NCBI GenBank assembly: GCA_003049465.1
Contig: PYSS01000039.1
Coordinates: forward strand, 186,001-250,000
Reading direction: 5' to 3'
Source: Magnaporthiopsis rhizophila
Taxonomy: Eukaryota > Ascomycota > Sordariomycetes > Magnaporthales > Magnaporthaceae
Length of the DNA stretch: 64,000 bases
The notes beneath the pieces are model-generated. The model saw nothing but the letters and a program-made list of their open reading frames with translations, made no database searches and had not been told where the DNA came from. Both the position numbers and the translations under genes were made by a program. Below, one piece after another: positions 1 through 10,642 of this stretch (within the stretch, counting starts at the first letter, position 1; each line of letters opens with the position of its first letter).

Positions 1-234
1 CTGCGGAACATGCAGGAGCAGGCCCGCTACAAGGCCGCCTTTAGCGGCGAAGCCGCCCGCAAGAAGGAGGACGAGATGGAGGGCGACATCAGAATCAGCA
101 AGGAATGGGCCATGACACACGCCAAGTTGATCTGGGACATGCTCTACCACGAGACTCCGGAGGACCATGCCCGCCTGGGGCGGCTCGAGAGCGTTCGCCT
201 GAACGTGCTCACAGTGGTCGAGTGCGTTCTCTAG
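1..234 (+). CDS. 3' end of a hypothetical protein gene (partial)
   Basis: The open frame enters from the left edge in frame 1 and ends at TAG 232-234, giving 77 C-terminal residues. The visible part is highly charged and predicted helical: an Arg/Lys/Glu-rich stretch containing ARKKEDEMEGDIR, then a more hydrophobic segment AKLIWDMLYHE. I do not recognise the family. The first in-frame ATG at 10 is probably internal, because coding composition runs to the edge. The next ATG-initiated frame begins only 37 nt downstream of the stop, so either the 3' UTR is very short or that downstream frame is not a gene. The role is unknown. Confidence 0.5.
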   Translation: MRNMQEQARYKAAFSGEAARKKEDEMEGDIRISKEWAMTHAKLIWDMLYHETPEDHARLGRLESVRLNVLTVVECVL

Positions 235-270
235 TGGGGGGAAACCAGAACCGGGAGCTCGACTGATGGG

Positions 271-1221
271 ATGCTCGACTGCTGGGCCGAAGAACAGGAT
301 TGGGTGGCAGAAGCGTGCGGGAAAACACTATCGCTTTTACGTCTGGGCAATTGGAATCCGCATCCTCAACGATATGCTGCAAAAGCAGTGCCACCAGGAT
401 GGCAGCCAGCAGAACCGCTAAAGGGTAGACTAGGGTCAAATGAGGCAAAGTCTCGGCTGCAGCGTTACTTGTCAGCAATGGGAAACGGTGACCACAAAGG
501 CAAGGATAGACTGGGCAGGCCACCGCAAAAGCTATCGTCGCGCCCGGACGGCAAGCACAAGGCGGAGAAGACACCAGTCAAGCGACCCCGTGAGCCATCA
601 GGATCGCTGAACAGAGGACACAATGCCAAGAAGACAGCCAGCGCCAACGCCAGGGAGCCTATATCGGAAGCAGGTCCTTCGTCTGCACCGCAGGCTCGGG
701 CACATCCGGGGGTCCAGACTCTCCCTACCCCTAACTGCACTTGGCTGGCGGGTGGCATTAGAATCGAACACACCCATCCTCCTCCCCTGACGAATGGGTG
801 CCGCTCGATGAACGGCGGTAAAATCAGCCACCGCCTTCCTCCTCCGCTTTGGAATAACGGTAGGCCGACGAATGGCGGTCCTGTCGACCACACTGCTCCT
901 CCTCGCCGTCGCCGTCGCCCTCCACCACCTGCAGAGCATGATCCCAAACCGAAAGGCAGCGGTGGCCGCGACCGCCTCGGCCCCGCGAAGCCAGGGGGAT
1001 CCAACAAGACCTTTGAAGTAGTGCTGCGAGGAGGAGAGGTGGTGTTCAAGACGGCAAGGAGGGGTTTCTCGCACATTGGCTCTAACGCCATCCGAAGAGC
1101 AAATCGTTTCAGGGCCCATTGCAGGAATCCAAGTAAGTCTGCTTCCAGATGCTCCTTGATGACCAGCCGTCGAGGGCATCCAGTCACTGACTGCGGCACG
1201 GACACTTTCGACAGACCATAA
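271..1221 (+). CDS. Uncertain ORF with a 20-residue repeat
   Basis: An open ATG frame of 316 codons, rich in Pro, Arg, Gly and Asn, with no family I recognise. Its middle holds three imperfect copies of a 20-codon unit; the two clearest begin with PPPL and share an NGG core. Two antisense frames across the same DNA are also open over about 250-280 codons, so openness alone is weak evidence: G+C-rich repetitive DNA gives long open frames by chance. It begins 37 nt after the preceding stop and ends 22 nt before the next ATG ORF. It may be an exon of a larger gene, a lineage-specific gene or non-coding. Confidence 0.2.
   Translation: MLDCWAEEQDWVAEACGKTLSLLRLGNWNPHPQRYAAKAVPPGWQPAEPLKGRLGSNEAKSRLQRYLSAMGNGDHKGKDRLGRPPQKLSSRPDGKHKAEKTPVKRPREPSGSLNRGHNAKKTASANAREPISEAGPSSAPQARAHPGVQTLPTPNCTWLAGGIRIEHTHPPPLTNGCRSMNGGKISHRLPPPLWNNGRPTNGGPVDHTAPPRRRRRPPPPAEHDPKPKGSGGRDRLGPAKPGGSNKTFEVVLRGGEVVFKTARRGFSHIGSNAIRRANRFRAHCRNPSKSASRCSLMTSRRGHPVTDCGTDTFDRP
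718..897 (+). repeat. 60-bp imperfect tandem repeat, three copies
   Basis: Units at about 718-777, 778-837 and 838-897. Copies two and three align without gaps over 60 nt, sharing the CCTCCTCC start and an ACGGCGGT/ATGGCGGT core; the first copy is much more diverged. The period is a multiple of three, so every reading frame through it stays open. Confidence 0.5.
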
Positions 1222-1243
1222 TCGATTCGGCGCACTGTCCAGC

Positions 1244-1933
1244 ATGGGAGAGGAGAACGGCTCGGATTTCTCGCATCGCGGATCAGAGGATGCGAATGAT
1301 GGTTCTCCATCTAATGGGGGATCAGGGCCGGACGACGGAGGCTGTGACGGCGGGTCACCGTCCACCGGGCCTCAAGATCCACCAGGGGCTGCGGCAGCTG
1401 GCGACGACGGTCCGCCGGCCTCGGTCAAGGGCTTGTCGGACCACTCTGACAGCGGGCAAGACGGCTCCAACGAGGACTATGCAACGGGCGTAGAAGCTGC
1501 GGTGGGCCAAGGCTGGGACACTGTCACCGAAATCTGGGCGCACATGGGTCGGAACGTAGCAAGACTGGCGACCCTCGGCGCCATCCTAATGACAGGGCTG
1601 CTGCAGGTCGCATTCCACGCCGTTTCCCACCTCGCCCGGCGGTGCTACGAGGGGGTGGCAGCGGTGTTCGGAGAAGCCAGGCAGCATGACGAGGGTTCGG
1701 CGGCCGGAAGAAGCGGACGGAGCAGCGGCTCCAACGTGGGGCTCCTCGGTGCGAGGTCCAGGCAGCAATCCCGTCGCAGGCACGGGCGAGCAACCGCGGT
1801 CTGTCGGTTGCCGACGTTGCAGGAGCTGGATGACGATGATGATGAGAGCCGACAGGACTGTGAGGGCGAAGACGAGCGGCAGGCAGCGGCCGAGGCGGCG
1901 TCTCGGGCTCCTCGGTCAGTGCGGGAGGAGTAG
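1244..1933 (+). CDS. Hypothetical acidic low-complexity protein
   Basis: An ATG frame of 229 codons ending in two consecutive TAG codons from 1931. The first 75 residues are an acidic Gly/Ser/Asp-rich disordered stretch. Residues about 80-145 are the only folded-looking part, with an amphipathic to hydrophobic helix (ARLATLGAILMTGLLQVAFH) that could be one membrane segment or a helical hairpin. The tail is Arg/Ser-rich with a DDDDDE run. There is no signal peptide and no motif I recognise. It could be the last exon of a gene that includes the upstream ORF at 271-1221. Antisense frames are open too, so coding status is unproven. Confidence 0.35.
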   Translation: MGEENGSDFSHRGSEDANDGSPSNGGSGPDDGGCDGGSPSTGPQDPPGAAAAGDDGPPASVKGLSDHSDSGQDGSNEDYATGVEAAVGQGWDTVTEIWAHMGRNVARLATLGAILMTGLLQVAFHAVSHLARRCYEGVAAVFGEARQHDEGSAAGRSGRSSGSNVGLLGARSRQQSRRRHGRATAVCRLPTLQELDDDDDESRQDCEGEDERQAAAEAASRAPRSVREE

Positions 1934-4380
1934 TAGAAAGAGTCATCACTACTACGGCGGGCCGCGGCGCAAAGCCGCCGCACGAGGGGTTCTCAGCTGT
2001 TGCCTCCCCATGTGGATTTTTTGACGGACGGACCGCACGGACGACGGATGCCTGTCTGGCAGCCAAATGTCGTGCACGGCACTGCAGCTACGAGGATCCT
2101 TGGCCTCCTCCATTTAGCGTTTGTCTTTGTCGTGGCGTTTTGCTGTCGGCCTGGCGCACATCAGCGAAGAAAAACAGAGTAGAGGCTAGTTCTATCACAT
2201 TGACATTTGCCACGAAAGATTACGAGCGCTAAGCGCGATGCTTTGTTCTTTTTGTGCTTTGGTCTTGTTTTTTGCGCGGAAAGAGATCAATAGTCGAGGC
2301 AACGGGCCAAACCACCACCCGCCTGGCAAACAGCCGCACCCACGGTTTCGACCTCCGACGACGGACCACAAGGCGAAGTACACGCCACGTGTCGCCCCCT
2401 AGCGGCTTCCCTGGACAAAATTTCCCAAATCCCGAATCTTGTCCTGAAAGAAGGGACTGGGGTTTTCTTTAGCGCCAAGCCGGCATGGTCATGGTGCCCT
2501 GCACGTATGTACCCAGTCCTGCATCGGCTTGAGTTGGATATCACCAGCGGGATTTTTTCGGGAGCCGATGGGATTTGATAGGCCATGTGGTGTAGTCGTA
2601 TATACGTGGCTCCTGTCGGGAGAAAGTATAAAAAAAAAGAAAATAAAGGCTGTTGGGACTCCGTTGGCGAGGGAGCGGAGCAGGGAGTTCTTCCTCATCC
2701 TCATCCCATGTTGAACTGTCTCGTGCCGGCTGACCCGTGCCCGTGCGTTGGTCAATGCTTTGAAACCGGGAGAACTTGGGGGGGGCCAGGGGTCTTTGAC
2801 AACGGGAACCAGGGACCAGGGACTGACAATCACAAACGAGTGGGGTGTGCGGCTGTTTCTCGCCGGCTGACACTCGAGAGAAGAGGAGGAGGAGGAAAGC
2901 ATTGATTTCATCCATCGCTCGCGGTCGGTCGATCGATTGATTCACCTGGGTTTTGCTTGGTGTGACTGACTGTGAGGCAGGCTTTTTATGCTTTTGCTCG
3001 ATCCTAGTAGTGCCTTGTTATGTTATTGGCCGAGACCTCTGCTGTGGCGGCCGGTGCATTGTGTGAGGGGAGTGCGGCGGACGTTTTGCTCCTTCCTTTG
3101 GGCCCGGTTTTTCCTTTTTCCCACTCGGTTTTTGGGGTGCCGGTTCCGACAAGAGATACATACATACACACCCACCCCAGTGGACGTCTCATACGAAATC
3201 CATGGTGCGCCATGATCGTCCGTGGTCCTTTTTCGTTAGTCGACCGACCGAACCATTTTTTTAGCCTTGGTGGCGGCGGCGGCGGTGGCGGCGGCGCGTG
3301 TGTTTGTTGGTGCATAGGTCTGTCTGTCTTTTTGGCAGTGTTGACACGGCTTCCATGTTGGATGGCTGGCTGGCTGGCTTTGCATTGCAAAATGCTACTC
3401 TACACACGCACCCGGGTAGTATAAATGCTACGCCCGCTCTCTGCAATGCTACCCTCAAAAACATGCGTGTGCGGCTGGGATTTTTTGTCGTGCCGGGCAA
3501 GGACCCACGGTTCGTTCGTTCTTTTCTGTCTCTTGTCACTAACCCTCCCTAGCGCCCAGCCCGGCTGGACCGGGGAGGATCAAAATGTCAAATAGGTAAC
3601 ATTTGTGCATGGCTTTGTTTTTGGGGCCGGGGTGGTGTCACACAGATGTGCCACTTCCGACGCACTACGACATCTAGCCCCCAAAGCGGCTTTCCCGCGA
3701 ACCATTTTCCTGGTTTGGGAAATCCTCGTGGCTCCCTCCTTGTTCGTGGGGTGTGTGTGCGTGTGTTCGTGTGTATGTGCCGGGCCGCCATGTGTGATTC
3801 TAGGTCGCTTTGGCAGCATCCATTGAATGTCCTGCGTATTGGTACTGAGCCCGTACATACACCTACGTATGCATTGATAGTATCATGTCTTCTTTTTTAG
3901 CCGGAATCATACCACTTTTTTGCGAGGGGGCTAACAGCTGCTAGCAACGCCTTGAGGGCGTGCTAACTAGGACCGCTTCCGATCCCAGGCATCAATGTCT
4001 TCCATCTTATTCGCCCCTGGTCTCATTTTCGTTAGTTCGTCTATTTTACTTTTTGCCTCCCTGCCCTCTTCTGGCGCGTCTAGCCGCCTTGTATTTATCC
4101 TTTTCGGCTTCACCCTCGATCTCGTATTCATCTTTCTACCCTTCTCCTCTCTCTCGCTCCTTCCAATTTCTGCTTTTATTCCTTCTTTTTATTGCGTTTG
4201 CCTTTGGCTCGCGTCAAATTCTTGGCACAACGGCCCGCACCTTGACAGCCCGACCCTTGTTTTTTCTTTTCTTCTTTTTTTCCCGCCCCCAAAATCTTCT
4301 AGGAAAAACGAATCACACAAAAAGGGGCGGCAGATACGGGGTGGGAGGGGGCAACAAACAGGCTGCCTGCTCCCCTCATC
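1934..4380. other. Intergenic region, no convincing gene
   Basis: About 2.4 kb of GT- and CT-rich DNA. It holds a GGN run at 3269-3296 (GGC/GGT), a short CTGG repeat near 3364-3378 and a long pyrimidine-rich stretch at about 4000-4300 directly upstream of the receptor gene, which looks like a fungal promoter and 5' leader. Open frames here are short or driven by base composition. Confidence 0.6.
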
Positions 4381-6412
4381 ATGTCGTCGAAGCCGGTAAA
4401 CCTAGCGGAGTACAACGGCAGCGCCCTCACTATCACAACCGCGACGTTCCTGGGCCTCTCCTACTTCTCGGTCATCCTGAGGGTCTATGTGCGAGTATGG
4501 CTCACCAAGAGCTTCCTGGCCGATGACTGGCTCATGCTGGTTGCACAGGTTGGTTTCCCCATCCCCAAAGATCACCCGGTAGAAGCGCGTCGTGGAGTGG
4601 CTAGTGACTAAACTTGGACGACGATTACTTTGTTTTATAGGCAAACTTTACAGTATCATGCACCTTTATCCTCGTCGGCGTCCATTTTGGGTTAGGGAGG
4701 CATAACAAATCTCTGCCGCAAAGGGAGGAGATTCAAGCGTTGAAGGTTAGTTGACCATCATCTATCTATCTGTCCATCGACCATGGATCACCTCGAACTA
4801 ACGATGTGCCCCTTGGTTGGCTCTTCAGTGGCAAGCTCTGGCAACAGGTAAGGCATACCCTTGCCCTCCCTTGCCATCGAAACACGAGACTAACTGGCAC
4901 GCAACGCAAACAACAGCGACCTACGTGAGCAACATGCTCTTCATCAAGCTCAGCATCGCCATCTTCCTGCTCCGGCTCTCGCCCGAGAAGAAGTACAGGT
5001 ACGCGCTTTGGATCAGCGCCGCCATCGTCTTCGTCTGGAGCACCGCTCTGTTCATCTGGAACATGTTCTTCCAGTGCACACCCATCGCCGCCCAGTGGGA
5101 CTACACCCTAGGCGGCGTGTGCGTCCCCTCGGACCAGGTGATCAGCGCCGCCCTCGCCCTCAGCGCAATGACCATCCTGAGCGACTTCTTCTACGCGCTG
5201 CTGCCCGTGCCCATCATCTGGAAGGTCAAGATGTCCATTCAGGCTAAGATCACCGTCATGGCCATCCTGAGCCTGGGTATTTTGTAAGTTCCCAATCCGG
5301 GGCCAGCCAGTCCGTAGAATAGGACAGGTTCCTGCGGTTAGGGTACTAACGTCGGTGTCCCAGTGCATCTGTCGCAACCCTCGTCCGGCTCAAGTTTCTC
5401 GCCGACCTCAACGATACGGGCGACATATTATGTAAGGTTTCGTCATTTTTTTTTCCACGTTCTGCCTCCGAGTCTCTACAACGATCCCATCTAACCCCTG
5501 CCTCACCCTCTTCTAGATGCCGGCACCGACGCCATGGTATGGACTCTCATAGAGCCAGGCCTGGCCATCACGGCAACGAGCCTAGCCACGATCCGGCCGC
5601 TTCTCCGCAAGCTCAAACTCCCGGGCTTCGCCTCGACCGGCAACACGGACCGGAACGGGCCGACAGGTGGAGGGTACTACGGCCCTGGGCGCAGCGGCAA
5701 GTCGGCCACCAACCGCTCCGCCACCATGCGCTCCGCCGCTGGCGGCAGCAGGGTCATGCCCGGGTTCGGCGTCACCGACGTGGCGCTTGAGGATCTCGAG
5801 ACTGGTCCTGATGGTGGTGGTGGTGCCGGCGGTGGGCCAGCAGCGTTGTCGCCGACGTCGATTAATGGCGTGCTGGTGACCAAGACGACGATCATCACGT
5901 CGACGTCTAGCACCCTTGCTTCGCCACCACCGCAGCAGCAGCAGCAGGAGAATCAGATGCTCCGCAGAGCCGAGGCTGTTGGCGGGCGGGGCCGGGAAAC
6001 CAGGAGCACCAGCGACAGCGAGTCGACCAAGGGCCTGACGATCAACCCGGCGGCGAGCCCTGTGAGCGAAAACTATCCCCCCGTCCCCGCGTTAGAGGAC
6101 GGGGGCGGACACGGGACGCTGCTGCAGCCGCCAAAGGACAACTCGCCGAGGCCCTTCCACCTCGTCAGGCCGGACTCGATGGCGCAACACCAGCACCAGC
6201 AGCAGCAGCAACAGTGGGATAGCACAGGCGGATCGCAGCCACCGCAGATCCCCAGGATCGATGTCGATTTCCGACACGACTCCTGGTCCCCACCTGTTGT
6301 CCAGGTAGTCGGTGGCGCTGGCCGTAGCGGTGGTGGTGGTGGTGGTGGTGGTGGTGGGAGATATGACGCAAGCCGAAAAGGCTCGCAGTTTGGGGTCAAA
6401 AGAACCAGGTAA
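4381..6412 (+). CDS. PTH11-like / rhodopsin-domain integral membrane protein
   Basis: Six exons deduced by splice consensus and frame: 4381-4548, 4641-4745, 4829-4847, 4917-5283, 5364-5431 and 5517-6412, giving 540 residues. The first 280 residues form the seven-helix fungal rhodopsin-like domain, with helices near 16-41 and 57-78, the family-typical LFIKLSIAIFLLRL near 105-118 and the closing DAMVWTLIEPGLAI near 247-260. The family includes PTH11-type receptors for surface and nutrient cues in plant-associated fungi; a ligand cannot be inferred. There is no N-terminal CFEM domain. Residues 281-540 are a disordered cytoplasmic tail with Gln runs and a Gly run at the end (codons near 6330-6360). 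Exon 3 is only 19 nt, which automated callers often miss. The gene is convergent with RPC4 downstream. Confidence 0.88.
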
Positions 6413-6821
6413 CAATTATTTAATTTTTCTTCTTCACAAATCCCAATTTCTTTTTCTTTTTCCATACACACCAAGCTGTATTTTTAAAAAACGACATTTG
6501 AATTTACGAGCATACGAATGGTTGGCGTAAACGGATATCTGGAAAGTACTCTGGTCATGGAAGCAAGCATACGAAGGGGCATCTTGGCCTGAACTGCATT
6601 GTGTTTTGGTACTTTTTTTTTTTCCTTCTGATGCGGAGGCCAAGGAAGGATGTTGGGATGGCGTCAATCCTTATGCATGTATATTGCCACAAACGATATT
6701 AATACGGGATAACCATGCATCGACGGTAAAATCACGCCTGGCCCATCATCCCCTCTTCGTTTGCGGTATCGTGGCATGCAGGTTGCGCAGGGCCAGAGAG
6801 GATAAGCAAAGGCCGGCCCTC
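6413..6821. other. Convergent intergenic spacer
   Basis: 409 bp between two convergent stop codons, AT-rich compared with the flanking exons, with a T run at 6612-6622. It should hold both polyadenylation regions. No gene seen. Confidence 0.6.
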
Positions 6822-8683
6822 CTATGTCTTGCCCAGCCTGGTCTTCTCCTCCAACGCCCTGGCTTTGGCCTCCTCCTTGGCCTCCGCCTCCGCTTTGGCC
6901 CCGGCAAGTTCGGCCGGGTCGACGACCCAAGGCACAGGCTCCTTGAACACGGGCCGGCACACGAAGCGGCCCATGACCTTGCCCATGCCGTACGCGCGGC
7001 CCGCGATCTCGCCCGACCTGGGCTTCTTGTCGGCTTCCTCGAGCAGGACCGCGTTGGTCAGGAACGAGGTCTGGATCCCCGGCATGACCGAGTACACGAT
7101 GCCGCCCCAGTCCATCGTCACCTTTCCGGACCGCCGCACCGTCATCTTGCCGACGTAGCCGACCGTGTCGGGGTAAGGGTTCGACTCATCGTCGTCGTCC
7201 TCCTTCTCGTTGCCATCGGTATTCCTGTTACTGGCGCCTGCTCCCTCGGTGAGATCAAACGTCTGGCCGACATCCATAGTGACGACGCCGCCGTCCTCGT
7301 CCACCGGCTCGTCCTTGACCACGCTCTTCTGTTTGGTCTTCTTGTCCGGCCGCTGCACCACGCGGAGCGGCGGCATGATGGGCGGCAGCTGGAACAGGTA
7401 CAGCCGGCCGTCCTTGGAGTCACCCTCGGCGCGCGGGCCCAGCTCCTGGAGCATCATGGCCAGCTGGTCGGCCCGCACCTCGTCCTCGCGCGACTGGTAC
7501 TTCCCTTTGGCCGCGGCCTTGGCCCGCTCCTTGGCCTTGTCATCGTAGTCGTCATCCTCATCCTTGGCGGTGGCGGACCGCGCGCGCTGCTGGATGCGGC
7601 GGTCGTCGATCTCGGTCACTTCGATCTCCTCGCCGTTGGCGCCCCGCACCTTGACCTTGCGCTCCGTCGGGGCGCCAGGCCAGACCTGCCCGTCGTCCTT
7701 CATGACGACATCCTCGGAGGAGACCACGCCACTTGACGAGGTTTCCCGCGTGGCCACCCCTTCTTCTGCCGCCGCCGCCGCCTGCTCCTTGGCCACCATG
7801 TCGGCCGAGGTGGCAACAACGAGCTCCTTCTTCTTGGGCTCGCGGCGCGTGATGCCCATGGGCATGACGTCGCGCCGCTTAGAATTGGCCCTGGGCGTGG
7901 AGCCAGACCCGTCCTTGTGCTCATCGCCGTCATCGTCATCATCGTAGTCTTGCGCGGGGCCGTTGAACATGTCGGCATTGAGCCGGTTGGACTGGTCACG
8001 ATAGCTAGACTTGAAGCCGCCCTGCCCGCTGCCATAGCCCGAGGAAACTTAATCGGGTGCAGGAACGCGTGGAAGCGTCCGTCAGCATGAGCACCATTGC
8101 GTCTGCAAGACTCGCGACCGAGAGAGGACTCACCTGCCCCAACGTTGACGAAGGCCGAGTTGCCTCCTGCCACCACCCTACGATCGAATCCGCCGCCGCG
8201 CCCCATGGCGTCTCCGCGACCGCGAGCCCGCCTGCCCCCGCCGCCACGGCCGAAGCGGGCGCGCTGCAGGCGCTGGTCCTCGGCGACCTTGAGGTTCTGC
8301 TTGCGCAACTCCTCCTGCGCGATGCGCTCGCGCTCCACGTCGCCGCGCCGGACCGCCCGCGGCCTGAACTTGGAGGCGCCGGCCGAAGACCCCGCCGCCG
8401 CTCCTCCTCGTGCGCCAGCCCGGCCGGCTCTGATGGTAGCAGTGGTGGAGGTGGAGGCGGAGGTGGTGGAAACGCTTGCGGGCGTGCCGGACGCCGGCGC
8501 CAGCGCCTCCTTAGTGTCGCTTGCTGCAACATGTTCGACCGGGGCGGCGGGAGGAGCAGCTTCGGCGGCGGAGGGTTCGTGGGCTGCTGTGGCTGCTGTG
8601 GCGCCGCGGCCTCCCCGAGCGGCGCCTCGACCGCCACGGCCGCCGCCGCGAGGCCTTCCTCTGCCTCGGCCGCTGGGTGGCAT
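6822..8683 (-). CDS. RPC4: DNA-directed RNA polymerase III subunit RPC4 (C53 family)
   Basis: Two exons on the minus strand, 8134-8683 and 6822-8047, separated by an 86-nt intron with a GTGAGT donor and an AAG acceptor, giving 591 residues. RPC4 pairs with RPC37 in the TFIIF-like subcomplex of RNA polymerase III in the nucleus and acts in initiation, termination and reinitiation at tRNA and 5S genes. The diagnostic parts are the KFRPRAVRRGDVERER segment near 105-120 and the C-terminal block with VGYVGKMTVRRSGK near 479-492 and MGRFVCRPVF near 552-561. The N-terminal 30 residues are an RG-rich nucleic-acid-binding tail, and acidic runs follow in the second exon. The length is larger than the yeast protein (about 420) because of the disordered N-terminal and linker regions. 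It diverges from ureD. Confidence 0.9.
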
Positions 8684-9520
8684 ATAGCCGCCGACAAGCG
8701 CGGTTGATGCCGAGGTTCTGGCTGATTGTGCTCGGACTTGAGGCCTTTGGTGACTATCGGTGACACCTCGTACTTTTGATAGAACGTGGTGGGAGTTTTG
8801 GGATCTCCTTTTTTTGACTGCCCGTATGCACTGGTGACTAAAAAAGAAATCGATGCGATTCCGATATATGGCAAACTACCCCCACCAAATCGAGCTCCAG
8901 AGCTTTTATGCCTGTGACGCGACGCGACGGCTGCCGAAGCCTGGCTTTTTTTTTTTTTTTTTTCGGATGTTTCCAGCAGTATTGTTCCCCTCCAAAGCCA
9001 AATCAGCGGGGACATAGGCCCACCGGCACTCACTCACCTGTAGGCCTGTGCTACAGCACCGAGAACATGAATACTTCGGCCGCTTACAACAACTACGCCA
9101 GACTTTGATTGATCCGTAGCTTGGTTCCTCTCAGGTCTGAGCCCCCCCCCCCCNNNNNNNNNNNNNNNNNNNNNNNNNNNNNNNNNNNNNNNNNNNNNNN
9201 NCCCCCCCCCCCCCCGACATATAAATCAAAGACGTAGTCCTGCTATAAGATCCGCTCAGCCATGTGTGAGCATCACAATGTGTTCGCGCGTGACCAAACT
9301 GCATGGATATTCCTAGGTTTCACGATGCCGGTCTCCGCGGATTGCTGCGTCTGTTCTCTTCGTCTCATGCGATTTGAGCCGTGCCTTGACTCTCTCCTTC
9401 TCCCTGACTGCAACACTGAAAGCACAAGTTGACCACGACCGTCCTCTACACCGAGCATAATTTCCACAAGGCGGACCGGACCCTACGAGCAAAACACGTC
9501 CACATGCACCTGTTCAAATA
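8684..9520. other. Divergent promoter region of RPC4 and ureD, with assembly gap
   Basis: This 837-bp interval holds both promoters. A T18 tract lies at 8946-8963. After the gap there is a TATAAA at 9220-9225, about 300 nt upstream of the ureD start. The true length is unknown because of the N run. Confidence 0.6.
9154..9201. other. Assembly gap (48 N) between poly-C runs
   Basis: The N run is bounded by C12 at 9142-9153 and C14 at 9202-9215. The C runs on both sides suggest a long C/G homopolymer that stopped reads, with the gap placed inside it. Confidence 0.95.
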
Positions 9521-10642
9521 ATGCACGTCGCCGCCGCCGCCACCGCCGCCGCCATGGCCCAGCCGCCGACGTTCCCACCGTCCACGTCGGCCCCCGGCGA
9601 GGGCGCTATCGTGGCGAGGACGCTGCCCAACGGCGCGACAGGGCTAGAAAAGATGACGTACCAATACCCGCTGAAGCTCATCACACAGCCGCGGCCGGCG
9701 GAGCGGCCCAGCGCCCTCGTGTTCCTGCTCTCGTACGGCGGCGGCCTGGTGGCAGGCGACCGCATCAACCTCAGCGTCGACGTCGGGCCCGGCGCCCGCC
9801 TCAGCCTGGTGACGCAGGGCCAGACCAAAGTCTTCAAGGCCCCGCCCTTGCCCTCCGCCCCGGGCGTCGAGACGACGCGCCAGCGCATGCGGGTCCGCGT
9901 CGCCGGCGCCGGCGCCGGCCTCTGCCTGCTCCCGGACCCCGTGCAGCCGTTCGCCGACAGCATCTACGAGCAGGAGCAGGCCTTTTCCCTCGCTCCCGGC
10001 GCGTCGCTGTGCCTCCTGGACTGGGTGACGCAGGGCCGAGCCGCGCGCGGCGAGGACTGGGACTTCGCGCGCTGGGTTGGCCGCAACGAGGTCTGGGCCG
10101 TCACCGAAGCCGAAGCCGAAGCCGAAGCCACGAAGCCGTTTTCTCCCTTCTCGCCCAACAGTGGCGACGACGACGGCGGCGAGGACAGGAGGCTGCTGGT
10201 CAGGGACGCCATCGTGCTGGACCGCGAGGGCGCCGGCGCCTACGCGGGCTTCCTGAGCGGCACCATGCACGGCCACGGCATCTTCGGCTCCCTCATCCTC
10301 CGGGGCCCGCTGACGCGGTCGCTCGGCGAGTTCTTCATGGCCGAGTTCGCCGCGCTGCCGCGGATCGGGGCGCGCAACTTCGGCGGCGGCGCCGGTTCCG
10401 GTGCCGAGACGGCCGCGGGCCAGGACGACCACGACCCGCTCGCGGCCTGGCGCGCCGAGAGGCTGGCCCTGGAGCGCGAGCACAGGGTCCTCTGGACGGC
10501 GGCGGCCGTGCGCGGCTGCGTCGTGGTCAAGTTCGGCGCGGCCGAGGTCGAGGGCGGCCGGCTCTGGGTCGGCGCCATGCTCGCGCGCGAGGGGAGCGTG
10601 GAGCGCAACTTTGGCAAGGACGCGATGGGGTGCGTCCGGTAG
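9521..10642 (+). CDS. ureD: Urease accessory protein UreD
   Basis: A single-exon gene of 373 residues. UreD (UreH in some bacteria) works with UreF and UreG to load nickel into the active site of apo-urease, so it supports growth on urea in the cytosol. Family hallmarks are YGGGLVAGDRI at 72-82, VTQGQTKVFK at 97-106, LPDPVQPFADS at 137-147 and LDWVTQGR at 166-173. The first ATG at 9521 precedes an Ala-rich stretch; an in-frame ATG at 9554 (residue 12) is an equally plausible start. An EA repeat near 186-193, followed by an acidic Gly/Asp insertion, interrupts the domain and probably forms a surface loop. No urease structural gene or other accessory gene is in the window, as expected for fungi, where these genes are dispersed. 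Confidence 0.9.
   Translation: MHVAAAATAAAMAQPPTFPPSTSAPGEGAIVARTLPNGATGLEKMTYQYPLKLITQPRPAERPSALVFLLSYGGGLVAGDRINLSVDVGPGARLSLVTQGQTKVFKAPPLPSAPGVETTRQRMRVRVAGAGAGLCLLPDPVQPFADSIYEQEQAFSLAPGASLCLLDWVTQGRAARGEDWDFARWVGRNEVWAVTEAEAEAEATKPFSPFSPNSGDDDGGEDRRLLVRDAIVLDREGAGAYAGFLSGTMHGHGIFGSLILRGPLTRSLGEFFMAEFAALPRIGARNFGGGAGSGAETAAGQDDHDPLAAWRAERLALEREHRVLWTAAAVRGCVVVKFGAAEVEGGRLWVGAMLAREGSVERNFGKDAMGCVR

Noticed and set aside
3960..4526. Ser/Phe/Leu-rich frame upstream of and overlapping the receptor gene
   Set aside because: Pyrimidine-rich leader DNA; out of frame with the supported receptor exon.
6606..7736. 376-codon + strand frame
   Set aside because: Shadow of RPC4 exon 2; it lacks any domain and has no credible start.
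8057..8707. Long + strand frames opposite RPC4
   Set aside because: Antisense shadows of a G+C-biased, RG-rich exon; the minus strand encodes a recognisable protein with a consistent splice.
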